Numbered from the stretch's first letter, positions 1 to 5,982 are shown. The stretch: DNA of 6,216 nt from CAZIHO01 sp964538875 (GCA_964538875.1 CAZIHO010000155.1:1-6216), one strand, 5' to 3'. Numbers and translations: made by a program. The notes: generated by a model not told the origin, from the letters alone.

Positions 1-38
1 TCGCCCACCCACGTCGACGGTGGCGGTTATACGCTTCC

Positions 39-785
39 CTAGCTCCCCCCCAGCAGCGCCCGCAGTCCCAGCGCTAGCCCAGACACCAGGATCAGGCCAA
101 AGGTCAGGCGTTGGTATTGGTGCTTGCCCAGGTTGCGGTACAGGGCGATGCCGGTCCAGGTGCCGAGTACCAGGGAGGGGAGGCCCCAGGGCAGCCAGCC
201 CAGCACGTCGGGGGTGAGCAGGCCGCCGAGGGCGTGGGTGAGCACCGTCATGGCGCCGGAAATCAGAAAAAACAGCACCAGCGTGGCCTTTTGCTGGTCG
301 CAGGTCCAATCCCGTTGTGCCGCCACGTGCAGGATCACCGGCGGACCACTGGTGCCAAAGCCGGTGCCTAGGGCGCCGGCGGCGGCACCGAGGGCCAGGC
401 GTTGTTCCCGTAACCAGGCGTTTTCCCAGCCGTGCCCCCAGAGCGCGAATAGGGCATAGGCACAGAGCCATAGACCCAGAATTCCTAACACCGGACCTGC
501 GGGTGCGTGGGACAGCACCCATAAGCCCAGGGGCGCGCCCAGTCCATAGCCCAGTAGCAGGGTCAGGATTGGCTGGAGACGCAGGGCGTGGGCGATGTGG
601 GGGAGGTTGATTAGGGCGATGACCAGCCCCAACAGGTTCATGAGGGGAACCACGGTCGCCAAAGGGAGAAATAGCGCCAGCAGGGGGATGGCCAGCAGGC
701 CAGCGCCGAACCCGGAAAGGCCCTGGACCAATCCGGCCAGGCCGAGGATCAGGACGAGGGGCAGCAATAGGTCCAATTCAGGCAT
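39..785 (-). CDS. TauE/SafE-family membrane permease (putative sulfite/organosulfonate or other anion exporter)
   Basis: A 248-residue, very hydrophobic protein with about seven to eight predicted membrane helices (roughly residues 5-25, 30-60, 73-93, 97-116, 130-156, 166-188, 195-215, 226-246). It shows the internal duplication typical of the TauE/SafE (DUF81) family: a glycine motif GFGAG at residues 25-29 in the first half and GTGFGTSGPPV at 140-150 in the second. Family members are inner-membrane permeases linked to export of sulfite, sulfoacetate or other anions, but substrates are mostly unproven and cannot be read from this sequence. The ATG at 785 is chosen because the protein then begins directly with the first helix, as in relatives. 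The frame stays open upstream to 905, but that extension is polar and unlike the family. No strong ribosome binding site is visible before 785. The gene is divergent from the hydrogenase operon, so a sulfur connection is tempting but only inferred. Confidence 0.88.
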   Translation of the reverse strand: MPELDLLLPLVLILGLAGLVQGLSGFGAGLLAIPLLALFLPLATVVPLMNLLGLVIALINLPHIAHALRLQPILTLLLGYGLGAPLGLWVLSHAPAGPVLGILGLWLCAYALFALWGHGWENAWLREQRLALGAAAGALGTGFGTSGPPVILHVAAQRDWTCDQQKATLVLFFLISGAMTVLTHALGGLLTPDVLGWLPWGLPSLVLGTWTGIALYRNLGKHQYQRLTFGLILVSGLALGLRALLGGS

Positions 786-851
786 GGGCGTCGTAGTTGC
801 GGCGGTTGGATGTGATCGGGTCCTGAAATGGATCAACGAAAGTGCCCGGAA

Positions 852-866
852 CGGCGGAATCCGCCG
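852..866. repeat. 15-bp GC-rich palindrome in the divergent region
   Basis: The arms CGGCGGA (852-858) and TCCGCCG (860-866) are perfect inverted copies around one central A. This could be an operator for a dimeric regulator, or in RNA a 6-bp hairpin with a 3-nt loop. It lies between the AT-rich island and the permease start, so it would fall in the permease leader if transcription starts near 897. The symmetry is plain in the sequence; the function is unknown. Confidence 0.55.
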
Positions 867-903
867 ATAACTTTGCCTTGGCTCAATATAAAACAAGGAA
901 ATC

Positions 904-909
904 ATTATA
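904..909 (-). promoter_or_regulatory. Candidate -10 box of the permease gene
   Basis: The minus strand reads TATAAT here, an exact match to the sigma-70 -10 consensus, within the only AT-rich island of the region. It would start transcription near 897 and give a leader of about 110 nt. No convincing -35 hexamer lies at the usual distance (about 926-932), so the match may simply reflect local AT content or an activator-dependent promoter. Confidence 0.3.
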
Positions 910-919
910 TTCTAAATAT
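907..919. repeat. 13-bp AT-only-armed dyad within the AT-rich island
   Basis: ATATT (907-911) and AATAT (915-919) are perfect inverted copies separated by CTA. The dyad overlaps the candidate -10 sequences on both strands, so a protein bound here would interfere with both promoters. Short AT dyads also arise easily by chance in AT-rich DNA. Confidence 0.4.
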
Positions 920-950
920 GCGGATTTCCCGGATGGGCGGCGTCCCTCCC

Positions 951-999
951 GGTGGGGTGAGCCTGGAACGGGGAGCACGTCTCGCCAGGTGGGGTGGGC
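951..999. repeat. Direct repeat of a G-rich 12-mer upstream of the hydrogenase operon
   Basis: The 12-mer GGTGGGGTGRGC occurs at 951-962 and 988-999, the copies differing only at the tenth base (A or G), with start points 37 bp apart. It lies between the AT-rich island and the ribosome binding site of the small-subunit gene, so it would be in the untranslated leader or just downstream of the start of transcription. It could be paired regulator sites or coincidence in G-rich DNA. Confidence 0.45.
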
Positions 1000-1033
1000 G
1001 CGGCTCCGATCTCCAGGGCCGGGGGAGCAGCGC
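998..1033 (+). promoter_or_regulatory. Possible leader stem-loop upstream of the small-subunit ribosome binding site
   Basis: Bases 998-1007 can pair with 1024-1033: four pairs (GCGC with GCGC), one G-A mismatch, then five pairs (GCTCC with GGAGC), leaving a 16-nt loop. The stem ends 22 nt before the GAGG at 1056, so it would not itself hide the ribosome binding site but could stabilise the message. It was found by reading for complementarity, without a folding calculation. Confidence 0.3.
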
Positions 1034-1055
1034 GACGAGCAGTCATGTAACCAGC

Positions 1056-1059
1056 GAGG
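1056..1059 (+). promoter_or_regulatory. Ribosome binding site of the hydrogenase small-subunit gene
   Basis: GAGG ends six bases before the ATG at 1066, an ideal spacing. This supports 1066 as the start and gives a protein that opens with a short basic stretch followed by the twin-arginine motif, as expected. Confidence 0.7.
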
Positions 1060-1065
1060 TGCGGA

Positions 1066-2151
1066 ATGTCAGAATCAGCTTTTCTCGGCGAACGGCTGAG
1101 GAGCCATGGGGTATCACGGCGGGGATTCCTGAAATTTTGCACCGCCACGGCGTCCATGATGGCGCTGGCGCCGAGCATGGTGCCCGCCATGGCGGAGGCG
1201 CTGGTCAAGGCGCGGCGCCAGTCGGTGATTTGGCTGTCGTTGCAGGAATGCACCGGCTGTACCGAGTCCCTGACCCGTAGCCACGCGCCCACGGTGGAAT
1301 CCCTGATCTTCGATTTTATTTCCCTGGACTATCACCATACGCTCCAGGCCGCCAGCGGCGAGGCCGCCGAGCATGCCCGGGAGCAGGCCATGCGGGATAA
1401 CTGGGGCAAGTATCTGGTGGTGGTGGATGGCTCCGTGCCCTTAGGGAATCCCGGTTTCTCCACCATTGCCGGCGTTGCCAATCTGGACATGCTCCAGGAA
1501 ACGGTGCGGGGCGCCGCCGCCGTGGTGGCGGTGGGCAGTTGCGCGGCATTCGGCGGTCTGCCCAAGGCCCGCCCCAATCCCACCGGCGCGGTGGCGGTGC
1601 GGGACATCATCAAGGATAAGCCGGTCATCAATATCTCCGGCTGTCCGCCCCTGCCGGTGGCCATCACCGGCGTATTGGCCCATCTGCTGACCTTCGGCAC
1701 CTTGCCGGCCCTGGACGAGCATCAGCGGCCCAAGGCGTTCTTCGGCCAAAGCATCCATGACCGCTGCTACCGGCGGCCCTTCTACGACCGGGGTCTGTTT
1801 GCCGAGAGTTTCGACGACCGGGGCGCCAAGGCGGGTTGGTGCCTGTACCGGGTGGGCTGTAAGGGCCCCATGACCTACAACGCTTGCGCTACCGTGAAGT
1901 GGAACGGGGGCGTCAGTTGGCCGGTGGAGTCTGGGCATCCCTGCCTGGGTTGTTCGGAGCCGGATTTTTGGGACGCGGGCGGCTTTTACCGGGCGTTGTC
2001 GATTCCCACCAGCGACATTACCCGCAACGTCGCCTACGCGGCGGCGGCGGGCGTGGCCCTGGGGGCTTTGTCCGGTCAGTTGGGACATTCCACCCAGCAG
2101 GCGGCCAAGCGCGAGCATCAGCAGGTTTCGGTGGACCAGTTCGGGGACTAG
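1066..2151 (+). CDS. hynS: [NiFe] hydrogenase small subunit, Tat-exported, Isp-type (group 1e)
   Basis: A 361-residue electron-transfer subunit of a periplasm-facing uptake/bidirectional hydrogenase. An exact twin-arginine motif SRRGFLK (residues 17-23) precedes a hydrophobic stretch, with likely cleavage after Ala43 (AMA). Ligands for three clusters are visible: proximal 4Fe-4S, C62 and C65 (CTGC), C159 and C193; distal 4Fe-4S, H231, C234, C259 and C265; medial 3Fe-4S, C274, C293 and C296. The proximal motif is CTGC followed later by GSCAAFGG, so both extra cysteines of the oxygen-tolerant 4Fe-3S type are absent and a conventional oxygen-sensitive proximal cluster is expected. The C-terminus has only a short Ala-rich stretch (about 323-335) and a polar tail, not the membrane anchor helix of HupS/HyaA enzymes, so membrane attachment should come through Isp1. 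The gene is first in its operon; the isp1 ATG follows the stop after four bases. Confidence 0.95.
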   Translation: MSESAFLGERLRSHGVSRRGFLKFCTATASMMALAPSMVPAMAEALVKARRQSVIWLSLQECTGCTESLTRSHAPTVESLIFDFISLDYHHTLQAASGEAAEHAREQAMRDNWGKYLVVVDGSVPLGNPGFSTIAGVANLDMLQETVRGAAAVVAVGSCAAFGGLPKARPNPTGAVAVRDIIKDKPVINISGCPPLPVAITGVLAHLLTFGTLPALDEHQRPKAFFGQSIHDRCYRRPFYDRGLFAESFDDRGAKAGWCLYRVGCKGPMTYNACATVKWNGGVSWPVESGHPCLGCSEPDFWDAGGFYRALSIPTSDITRNVAYAAAAGVALGALSGQLGHSTQQAAKREHQQVSVDQFGD

Positions 2152-2155
2152 GCGC

Positions 2156-2818
2156 ATGAAAACCTCCATGGATTTTTTGTTGTGGGTACGGGGTCCGGCC
2201 CTGGACTGGGCGGTGATGATCTTCGTCGCCGGCGTGGTGGTGCGGTTGTTGGAAATATTGTCCCTGGGCCGGGCGGTCAATCACGCCCTGCCCCGGCAAG
2301 GGGAATTCGGACCCGGTATGCGTACCGTGGCGCGGCGCTTCCTGGCCGATCCGGGTACCTTCCGGCGGGCGCCCTTCAATGTGGTGGTGGGCTATCTGTG
2401 GCACATCGGTTTTCTGGTGGCCTTGCTGCTGTTCGTGCCCCACATCGAGTTGTTCGCGGCGGTGGTTGGCTTCAGTTGGCCGGGCCTGCCCAATCCGGTG
2501 GTGGACGCGGTGTCCGCCGTCACCATGGTGGCGCTGGTCGCCATGCTGGTGCACCGGTTGCTGGACCCGGTGATGAGACACATCAGCCAGTTCGAGGATT
2601 ATCTGGTGTGGGCGCTGACCCTATTGCCCCTGTTGACCGGCTACCTGGCCTATCACCGGCTGGTGAATCCCTATCCGTTGATCTTGGGGATTCACATCCT
2701 GAGCGTGGAACTGTTTCTGGTGATTTTCCCCTTCACCAAGCTGATGCACGCTTTTACTGCTTTCATCGCTCGCTGGTTTAACGGCGCCACTTTTGGCCGC
2801 AAGGGGGTCGAATCATGA
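2156..2818 (+). CDS. isp1: Isp1: NarI/DsrM-like membrane cytochrome b subunit of the hydrogenase
   Basis: A 220-residue integral membrane protein with about five helices (roughly residues 15-37, 76-98, 115-135, 148-166, 174-198), the size and layout of the respiratory nitrate reductase gamma (NarI) and DsrM/HdrE families, which hold two b hemes and exchange electrons with quinone. Candidate heme ligands are H83 in a YLWHIGF motif and H96 in the second helix, and H180 and H198 in the last helix; the 18-residue spacing of the last pair equals that of the NarI ligands H187 and H205. H133, H142 and H167 lie at helix ends and are less likely. The gene follows hynS after four bases and overlaps isp2 by an ATGA, so the three are probably translationally coupled. 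Identity rests on gene order plus the helix and histidine pattern. Its job is inferred: carrying electrons between periplasmic HynS and cytoplasmic Isp2, with or without quinone. Confidence 0.88.
   Translation: MKTSMDFLLWVRGPALDWAVMIFVAGVVVRLLEILSLGRAVNHALPRQGEFGPGMRTVARRFLADPGTFRRAPFNVVVGYLWHIGFLVALLLFVPHIELFAAVVGFSWPGLPNPVVDAVSAVTMVALVAMLVHRLLDPVMRHISQFEDYLVWALTLLPLLTGYLAYHRLVNPYPLILGIHILSVELFLVIFPFTKLMHAFTAFIARWFNGATFGRKGVES
2803..2807 (+). promoter_or_regulatory. Ribosome binding site of isp2 inside the end of isp1
   Basis: GGGGG within AAGGGGGTC ends seven bases before the ATG at 2815. That ATG overlaps the isp1 stop as ATGA (2815-2818), a typical arrangement for translational coupling and for balanced amounts of two subunits of one complex. 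Confidence 0.55.
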
Positions 2819-4080
2819 GCAGTTTGTCCATCGAACGGGGGCTCCAGGCGTTCCGGGAGCAGATGGACGCGCCGGTGGCTGCCTATTTCAGCAGTTGCGT
2901 TCATTGTGGTCTCTGTGCCGAGGCCTGTCTGTTCTACACCGAGACCGGCAATCCCAAGTACGCGCCGATCAAGAAACTGGAGCCGTTCCGCCTGGTCTGG
3001 CAACAGGAGTTCACCCTGCTGGGCCGGTTGCTCAAGTGGGTTGGCCTGGGCAAGAAGGTGACGGACGAGATGCTGGCCGAGTGGGAGGAGTTGTTATATG
3101 ACTCCTGCACCATGTGCGGCCGTTGTTCCATGGTCTGCCCGGTGGGCAATGATCTGCAATACATGATCCGCAAGGCCCGGGAGGGCATGGTGGCCTCTGG
3201 TCATGTGCCGGAAGGGCTGGTGGGTGCGGCCCAGCGGGCGGTGAACATCGGCAGCCCCATGGGCTTGCGCTTCCCGGCGGTGCTGGCCCAGGTCAAGCAC
3301 GTGGAGCAGGAAACCGGCCTGACTATCCCCATCGACCAGCAGGGGGTGGATTACCTGGTGCTGCTGTCGTCCATGGAAATCATCAATTTCCCGGAATACC
3401 TGGCGGCCCTGGCCAAGATCCTGGCCCACGCCGGCGTTTCCTGGACCCTGTCCTCCGAGGCTTTCGAGGCCACCAACGCCGGCGTCCAATTGGGGTCCGG
3501 CGACATCGCGGCGGTGCTGGTGGAGCGGGTGGTGAAGGCGGCGGAACAACTCAAGGTCAAGACCGTCATCAGCCCGGAATGCGGCCATGCCTACACCGCG
3601 ATTCGCTGGGAAGGACCCAACGTCATCGGCCGGCCCTATTCGTTCAAGGTGGTGCATATCATCGAGTTGCTGGATGAACTGCGGGCCAGCGGCCGCATCA
3701 AGACCGAGGGCAAGGAGAGCGACCGGCTCACCCTGCACGATCCCTGCAACCTAGCGCGCAAGAGCGGCGTGCTCCAGCAGCAACGTAACCTGACCAACCT
3801 GATCGCCGACAACTTCGTGGATTTGGCGGAGCACGGCAAGTTCCAGTGGTGCTGTGGCGCCGGCGGCGGCGTGAGCAGCAATGAACGGGCCGCCGAACTG
3901 CGTATGACGGCGTTCAAGCGCAAGGTGTCCCAGTTGGAGGAAGTACGTCCGGAGCGGATTCTGACCATGTGCGCCACTTGTCGCACCCAGTTGGAGGAGG
4001 GCATCGAGGAATATCGCCTGGATATTCCGGTGATCGGCCTCACTGAGGTCATCGCCGACCATCTGGTGGAAAAGGACTAG
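2815..4080 (+). CDS. isp2: Isp2: HdrD/DsrK/GlpC-like iron-sulfur protein with CCG domain
   Basis: A 421-residue protein without signal peptide or membrane helix, so cytoplasmic and probably docked on Isp1. Two ferredoxin-type 4Fe-4S motifs come first: C28, C31, C34, C38 and C98, C101, C104, C108, each CxxCxxCxxxC. A C-terminal CCG domain is intact: C311 (HDPCNLAR), C346-C347 (WCCGAGGG) and C386/C389 (CATC). In heterodisulfide reductase subunits such domains hold a noncubane 4Fe-4S cluster where disulfides are reduced. An earlier region (about 178-260) aligns by position with a first CCG domain but has lost its cysteines: SS at 185-186 and EAFEATNAG at 215-223 occupy the expected sites, and only C256 (PECGHAY) remains. 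Relatives include HdrD, DsrK and the glycerol-3-phosphate dehydrogenase subunit GlpC; the operon context picks Isp2. It probably passes electrons between Isp1 hemes and a cytoplasmic thiol/disulfide or sulfur-pathway partner. Confidence 0.92.
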   Translation: MSSLSIERGLQAFREQMDAPVAAYFSSCVHCGLCAEACLFYTETGNPKYAPIKKLEPFRLVWQQEFTLLGRLLKWVGLGKKVTDEMLAEWEELLYDSCTMCGRCSMVCPVGNDLQYMIRKAREGMVASGHVPEGLVGAAQRAVNIGSPMGLRFPAVLAQVKHVEQETGLTIPIDQQGVDYLVLLSSMEIINFPEYLAALAKILAHAGVSWTLSSEAFEATNAGVQLGSGDIAAVLVERVVKAAEQLKVKTVISPECGHAYTAIRWEGPNVIGRPYSFKVVHIIELLDELRASGRIKTEGKESDRLTLHDPCNLARKSGVLQQQRNLTNLIADNFVDLAEHGKFQWCCGAGGGVSSNERAAELRMTAFKRKVSQLEEVRPERILTMCATCRTQLEEGIEEYRLDIPVIGLTEVIADHLVEKD

Positions 4081-4166
4081 CGGCCTGGCCGGACTGAATT
4101 TGTAGCGAGTGGGCCGAACTCCGCCCAAGACTGGGTGGGCCGCCCCCAACCGGAGACTCTGGAACC
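4081..4166 (+). other. 86-nt gap between isp2 and the large-subunit gene, with a small hairpin
   Basis: The other junctions of the operon are +4 and -4 bases, but here 86 nt intervene. GCCCA at 4123-4127 can pair with TGGGT at 4132-4136 around AGAC (last pair G-T), or with TGGGC at 4136-4140 around an 8-nt loop. No run of T follows, so it does not look like an intrinsic terminator. No convincing promoter boxes are visible. It may be an RNA processing or stability element that sets large-subunit dosage. A modest GGAG at 4152-4155, eleven bases before the ATG at 4167, is the best ribosome binding site. Confidence 0.45.
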
Positions 4167-5888
4167 ATGACCGAACGCATCGTCGTTGACCCGATCACCC
4201 GCATCGAAGGCCATCTGCGCATCGAGGCCCAGATGGAAGGCGGCAAGATCGCCCAAGCCTACTCGTCCGGCACCATGGTGCGCGGCATCGAACTCATCCT
4301 GCGTGGCCGGGACCCCCGGGATGCCTGGGCCTACGCCCAGCGCATCTGCGGCGTCTGCACCCTGGTTCACGCCATCGCCTCGGTGCGCTCCGTAGAGGAC
4401 GCCCTGGTCTATGAGCCGCCGCCCAACGCCCAGTTGATCCGCAACCTCATGATCGCCGCCCAGTTCGTGCACGATCACGTGATGCACTTTTATCACCTGC
4501 ACGCCCTGGACTGGGTGGACGTGGTATCTGCCCTCAAGGCAGACCCCAAGGCCACCTCGGCATTGGCCCAATCCTTGAGCAACTGGCCCAAGTCGTCGCC
4601 GGGCTATTTCACGGACGTGCAACGGAAGGTCAAGAACTTCGTGGAGGCCGGCCAGTTAGGCATTTTCGCTGGCGGCTACTGGGGCCATCCAGAGTACCGG
4701 CTGCCCCCGGAAGCCAACCTGATGGCGGTGGCCCACTACCTGGAAGCCCTCACTTGGCAACGGGACGTGGTGGCGCTGCACACCATTTTTGGCGGCAAGA
4801 ACCCCCACCCCAATTTCCTGGTGGGAGGCGTGGCGTCGCCCATCGACCTCAACTCGGATTCCGCCATCAACGCCAAGCGCCTGGCCCAGGTCAAGGACGT
4901 GATCGACCGCATGGGCGAGTTCGTGGACCAGGTTTATGTACCGGATACGCTGGCGGTGGCGTCCTTCTACAAGGACTGGTTCAAGCGCGGCGAAGGCTTG
5001 GGCAATTTCATGTCGTTCGGTGACCTCCCCAGCACCAGTATGCGGGATCCGGCCGGTTTCGGGATTCCGCGCGGCGTGATCCTGAACCGGGATCTCAGCC
5101 AGATCCATCCCCTGGACCTGCACGATAGCGGTCAGATTCAGGAATACATCAGCCACTCCTGGTACCAGTATCCAGGCGGCAAGGACCAGGGCCTGCACCC
5201 CTACGACGGCGAAACCCAATTCGACTACACGGGGCCGACGCCGCCCTACCAACATCTGGACGTGGACCAGTCCTATTCCTGGCTCAAGGCGCCGCGCTGG
5301 AAGGGACAAGCCATGGAGGTGGGTCCCCTGGCCCGGGTGTTGTTGCTGTACGCCAGTGGTCACCAGCAAACCCAGGAGTTGGCCAAGTACGCCTTGACCA
5401 AGCTGGATCTGCCCCTGGAAGCCCTGTTCTCCACCCTGGGCCGCACCGCCGCCCGCACCCTGGAATCCAAGGTGTACGCGGATCTTCTAAAGGGCTTCTA
5501 CCAGGGTCTAGTGGACAATATCAAACAGGGAGACACCCGCACCTTCAATAGCACCCTATGGGAGCCCAAGACCTGGCCCAAGCGCTGCCAGGGCGCCGGG
5601 TTCATGGAAGCGCCCCGGGGTGGCCTGGGTCATTGGATCCGCATTGCGGACGGGCGCATCGCCAACTACCAGGCTGTGGTGCCGTCTACTTGGAACGCGG
5701 GTCCCCGGGATCCCCAGGGCCGGCCCGGCGCCTACGAGGCGGCCCTCCAGGATAACCATCCCCTGCAAGATCCCAAGCAACCCCTGGAGATTTTGCGCAC
5801 CATCCACAGCTTTGACCCCTGCATTGCCTGCGCCGTGCATCTGGTGGATCCCGCCGACGGCGAGGAAATCCGGGTGCAAGTGGTCTGA
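4167..5888 (+). CDS. hynL: [NiFe] hydrogenase large subunit (catalytic)
   Basis: A 573-residue catalytic subunit that splits or forms H2 at a Ni-Fe(CN)2CO centre. The N-terminal RIEGHLRIE motif (12-20) includes the conserved Glu14. The L1 site is RICGVCTLVH with C61, C64 and H68. The L2 site near the end is DPCIACAVH with C552, C555 and H558, so all four nickel-binding cysteines are present. Arg484 in EAPRGGLGHW matches the conserved active-site arginine. Maturation endopeptidases cut after the L2 histidine, which would remove the last 15 residues (559-573). There is no export signal, so it should travel with the small subunit through the Tat system. The length is normal for the family and no frameshift is seen. 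Unlike most hydrogenase operons, the gene is separated from its small-subunit partner by isp1 and isp2, nearly 2 kb. Neither its endopeptidase nor hyp genes are in view. Confidence 0.97.
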   Translation: MTERIVVDPITRIEGHLRIEAQMEGGKIAQAYSSGTMVRGIELILRGRDPRDAWAYAQRICGVCTLVHAIASVRSVEDALVYEPPPNAQLIRNLMIAAQFVHDHVMHFYHLHALDWVDVVSALKADPKATSALAQSLSNWPKSSPGYFTDVQRKVKNFVEAGQLGIFAGGYWGHPEYRLPPEANLMAVAHYLEALTWQRDVVALHTIFGGKNPHPNFLVGGVASPIDLNSDSAINAKRLAQVKDVIDRMGEFVDQVYVPDTLAVASFYKDWFKRGEGLGNFMSFGDLPSTSMRDPAGFGIPRGVILNRDLSQIHPLDLHDSGQIQEYISHSWYQYPGGKDQGLHPYDGETQFDYTGPTPPYQHLDVDQSYSWLKAPRWKGQAMEVGPLARVLLLYASGHQQTQELAKYALTKLDLPLEALFSTLGRTAARTLESKVYADLLKGFYQGLVDNIKQGDTRTFNSTLWEPKTWPKRCQGAGFMEAPRGGLGHWIRIADGRIANYQAVVPSTWNAGPRDPQGRPGAYEAALQDNHPLQDPKQPLEILRTIHSFDPCIACAVHLVDPADGEEIRVQVV

Positions 5889-5900
5889 CCAGCGGGTTCT

Positions 5901-5920
5901 CTGGCACAGGGAAGTGCCGG
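5901..5920 (+). repeat. Hairpin just after the hydrogenase operon
   Basis: CTGGCAC (5901-5907) pairs with GTGCCGG (5914-5920) over seven pairs including one T-G, around the loop AGGGAA. It begins 12 bases after the stop codon. No T tract follows, so it may protect the 3' end of the message rather than end transcription by itself. Confidence 0.4.
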
Positions 5921-5982
5921 TGCCCAGCGCGCCGTTCCAGCATTCAAACCAAACAGAAGACGGCCGGCTATCTCCGTTCAGG

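Larger units (their letters stand above)
786..1065. promoter_or_regulatory. Divergent intergenic control region between the permease and the hydrogenase operon
   Basis: These 280 bp separate two divergently read genes and must hold the start signals for both. An AT-rich island at about 884-919 stands out from GC-rich surroundings and is the likeliest place for promoter melting. Plus-strand TATATT at 906-911 resembles a -10 box for the hydrogenase operon, but no good -35 box lies 16-18 bp upstream. Minus-strand TATAAT at 909-904 could serve the permease. A half-matched FNR-like site (CTGAA-N4-ATCAA, 823-836, 8 of 10 consensus bases) is nearer the permease. No sigma-54 -24/-12 element was found. 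The long leader from the AT island to the start at 1066, about 150 nt, contains a direct repeat and a possible stem-loop listed separately. The region's role is secure by position; the individual boxes are weak. Confidence 0.6.

Noticed and set aside
9..23. Possible terminator hairpin after the permease stop
   Set aside because: Only four pairs (CCAC with GTGG) around a 7-base loop, and no T tract on the minus strand.
786..905. N-terminal extension of the permease frame back to 905
   Set aside because: The added 40 residues are polar and arginine-rich, have no place in the TauE/SafE family, and overlap the palindrome and AT-rich control region. The ATG at 785 gives a normal start.
1441..2280. 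Long minus-strand frame opposite the small-subunit and isp1 genes
   Set aside because: It is an antisense shadow caused by strong G/C third-position bias; it has no recognisable domain and overlaps a clearly real gene.
3094..3738. Long minus-strand frame opposite isp2
   Set aside because: Antisense shadow: low-complexity His/Gln/Gly-rich translation, fully covered by isp2 with intact motifs.
4656..5369. Long minus-strand frame opposite the large-subunit gene
   Set aside because: Antisense shadow of a well-conserved catalytic gene, without domain signals.
5902..5918. Sigma-54-like sequence TGGCAC followed by GTGCC after the operon
   Set aside because: The GG to GC spacing is 11 rather than 10 bases and the TTGC half is missing. 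The sequence is better explained as a hairpin, and no gene follows on that strand.
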